A stretch of DNA of 7,671 nucleotides, taken from the NCBI GenBank assembly GCA_028875955.1, contig JAGWTX010000101.1, forward strand, positions 1-7,671. Direction: 5' to 3'. Of this stretch, positions 6,798 to 7,671 are shown in pieces. Position 1 is the first letter of the stretch. Every line of letters starts with the position of its first letter. Both the position numbers and the translations under genes were made by a program. Below the pieces are notes generated by a model that searched no databases, was not told the DNA's origin, and saw only the letters and a list, made by a program, of their open reading frames with translations. This DNA is from Bacteroidota bacterium. GTDB taxonomy: Bacteria; Bacteroidota; Bacteroidia; Chitinophagales; Chitinophagaceae.

Positions 6798-7320
6798 TAA
6801 AGGCAAATATCTACTGGTTATCCTGATGCTTGCCTTTACAACAGGTATAGCACAGATGTCAGTGCCTTTTAGCATGTCTCCGATTGCCACTTCCACTGCT
6901 GCACTTACTTCAAATGGTGGAAGCCCGATTGTGATGACAGGAACTGGAAAATGTCTGGTGGTTTCTTCTGGTTTGGGTACTATGAGGACTAGTACGAATG
7001 GAAACGGGGTATTTGGAGCCGGTTGTATAGAAAAAGCGCCTGAGGCGACGATTTTGGTTTCCCTGACCTCGTTAAATGTATATCCCAACCCAACACATGG
7101 CTTAAGTATTTTGAAGTGTGAGGGTAAGTTTGATGCCAATTTATCGGGTCGGGTTACGATTATGGGTTTTGATGGAAGAACGATGTTGAGTCAGGTGGTT
7201 CCTATGAAGGAGGTTCAGGCGGGTTATCAGATCAATGCGGCATCTTATGCTGCAGGAACTTATGTGATCAGTCTGGACTTTATGAATCAGCATTACACTG
7301 TGAAATTGATAAAATTATAA
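6787..7320 (+). CDS. Small secreted protein with T9SS type A C-terminal sorting domain
   Basis: The product is 177 residues. Residues 1-22 are a Sec signal peptide (basic INKGK, hydrophobic LLVILMLAF, cleavage likely after GIA). Residues about 93-177 are a T9SS sorting domain: the entry motif NVYPNPT (97-103), a central strand pair with FDGRTM (128-133), YAAGTYVISL (154-163) and the terminal VKLIKL (172-177). Such domains direct cargo across the outer membrane and are then removed, often with anchoring to the cell surface. The passenger (about 23-92) is short, rich in S, T and G, with C56 and C80, and matches no family I know. The ATG at 6787 overlaps the lipoprotein stop by 11 nt; the GTG at 6775 would only add MKFI before the signal peptide. 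It is probably coexpressed with the lipoprotein. No hairpin terminator follows. Confidence 0.88.
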   Translation: MAINKGKYLLVILMLAFTTGIAQMSVPFSMSPIATSTAALTSNGGSPIVMTGTGKCLVVSSGLGTMRTSTNGNGVFGAGCIEKAPEATILVSLTSLNVYPNPTHGLSILKCEGKFDANLSGRVTIMGFDGRTMLSQVVPMKEVQAGYQINAASYAAGTYVISLDFMNQHYTVKLIKL

Positions 7321-7354
7321 TAACGGAGCTGGGAAGCACTAACTTAATTAATGG

Positions 7355-7378
7355 TATCTTTGTAGTAGTGTAACTACA
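7355..7378 (+). promoter_or_regulatory. Probable promoter of the downstream exported-protein gene
   Basis: TATCTTTG at 7355-7362 fits TAnnTTTG. As at 6024, there is no clear TTTG near -33. The box runs straight into TGTAGT-N6-ACTACA (7361-7378), an inverted repeat like the one at 6021-6046. It lies 35 nt after the stop of the T9SS cargo gene and about 245 nt before the ATG at 7608. Read-through from the upstream unit cannot be excluded because no terminator separates them. Confidence 0.5.
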
Positions 7379-7448
7379 TTGAATCTCAGATAATTGCTAA
7401 AGTTTGACCAGTAAGATTATAGCAACTTAGTGACAGATTATAGTTCAG

Positions 7449-7470
7449 ATATCCTATGAAAAACTATTTT
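7449..7470 (+). repeat. 22-nt direct repeat, copy 1 (starts a 14-codon mini-ORF)
   Basis: This is identical to 7506-7527. It contains CCTATGAAAAAC, so each copy supplies an ATG; this copy opens the 14-codon frame ending with TGA at 7498-7500. The period between copies is 57 nt. The CCTATGAAA context resembles CCTAATGAAA at the true gene start, 7608. Confidence 0.85.
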
Positions 7471-7505
7471 TTGTCGTTTCGGAAGAAATACCGGTTTTGA
7501 AAGAC

Positions 7506-7527
7506 ATATCCTATGAAAAACTATTTT
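7506..7527 (+). repeat. 22-nt direct repeat, copy 2 (starts a 7-codon mini-ORF)
   Basis: This is an exact second copy of 7449-7470. Its ATG at 7513 begins a frame that stops at TAA 7534-7536 after MKNYFTN. The copies diverge immediately on both sides of the 22 bases. Confidence 0.85.
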
Positions 7528-7607
7528 ACCAATTAACCGTAAATAGGAAATAAAACGTTCATTATTATCGTTTTATGTAATATTTCGGTTTTTAAACAAA
7601 ACACCTA

Positions 7608-7671
7608 ATGAAACAAGCTGTGAACAGGCAATTGCTATTGGTTTTGGGTTTGTTATTCGTGGGTACTTTAA
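7608..7671 (+). CDS. N-terminus of an exported protein, cut by window edge
   Basis: An ATG at 7608-7610 begins a frame that stays open to the right edge (21 codons plus one base). The visible residues are MKQAVNRQ followed by the hydrophobic LLLVLGLLFVGTL, which has the basic N-region and core of a Sec signal peptide. The mature protein lies outside the window, so no function can be given. Its place after a T9SS cargo gene and a promoter like that of the lipoprotein unit suggests another envelope or secreted protein. No Shine-Dalgarno sequence is seen. Confidence 0.6.
   Translation, partial: MKQAVNRQLLLVLGLLFVGTL

Larger units (their letters stand above)
7379..7607 (+). other. Leader upstream of the partial gene at 7608, with two mini-ORFs
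   Basis: No full gene fits here. The segment 7382-7402 resembles 6051-6070 (17 of 20 aligned bases with one gap, both ending CTAAAG). Two very short frames begin inside a 22-nt direct repeat: 7456-7500 encodes 14 residues (MKNYFLSFRKKYRF) and 7513-7536 encodes 7 residues (MKNYFTN). They may be leader peptides, or relics of gene starts resembling the MKNILSFF start of the lipoprotein. The stretch 7537-7607 is AT-rich with nothing else recognisable. Confidence 0.45.

Noticed and set aside
6687..7139. Minus-strand frame of 150 codons
   Set aside because: It runs opposite the lipoprotein end and the T9SS cargo gene, both of which have export signals and family motifs; the antisense product has none.

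Overview
The window looks like chromosomal DNA from a member of the Bacteroidota. The best single piece of evidence is a type IX secretion (T9SS) sorting domain at the C-terminus of the protein at 6787-7320. It is supported by -7 elements of the Bacteroidota type TAnnTTTG in front of three transcription units, genes without Shine-Dalgarno sequences, and a very large secreted Ig-like/FN3-like protein. A family such as Chitinophagaceae is plausible, but the sequence does not prove it.

Layout. (1) 1-4541, minus strand: one uninterrupted reading frame of 1513 codons, open at the left edge, encodes a secreted multidomain surface protein or adhesin. It is by far the largest gene here and lacks its C-terminus. 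(2) 4542-4874: a divergent intergenic region with a very good promoter for the ribosomal genes (TTTG-N19-TACCTTTG, ending 26 nt before the rpsL ATG). (3) 4875-5757: rpsL (S12) and rpsG (S7), closed by a strong intrinsic terminator at 5781-5809. fusA does not follow, so this is a shortened str unit. (4) 5810-6344: an AT-rich intergenic stretch with repeated GTAGTG/CACTAC words, a promoter embedded in a palindrome, and a roughly 300-nt leader. (5) 6345-7320: two overlapping genes, a small lipoprotein that looks lipocalin-like and a 177-residue T9SS cargo protein whose mature passenger is only about 70 residues. (6) 7321-7607: a second promoter and leader whose first 45 or so nucleotides resemble those of unit 5, followed by a 22-nt direct repeat that starts two tiny reading frames. 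(7) 7608-7671: the first 21 codons of another exported protein, cut by the right edge.

How the parts fit. S12 and S7 are housekeeping genes with their own promoter and terminator. The rest encodes envelope or surface proteins. The adhesin, the lipoprotein and the T9SS cargo all carry export signals, and the units starting near 6030 and 7360 appear to share a promoter-proximal control module, so they may be co-regulated. That co-regulation is inference. No rRNA, tRNA, CRISPR array, transposase or known defence gene was seen.
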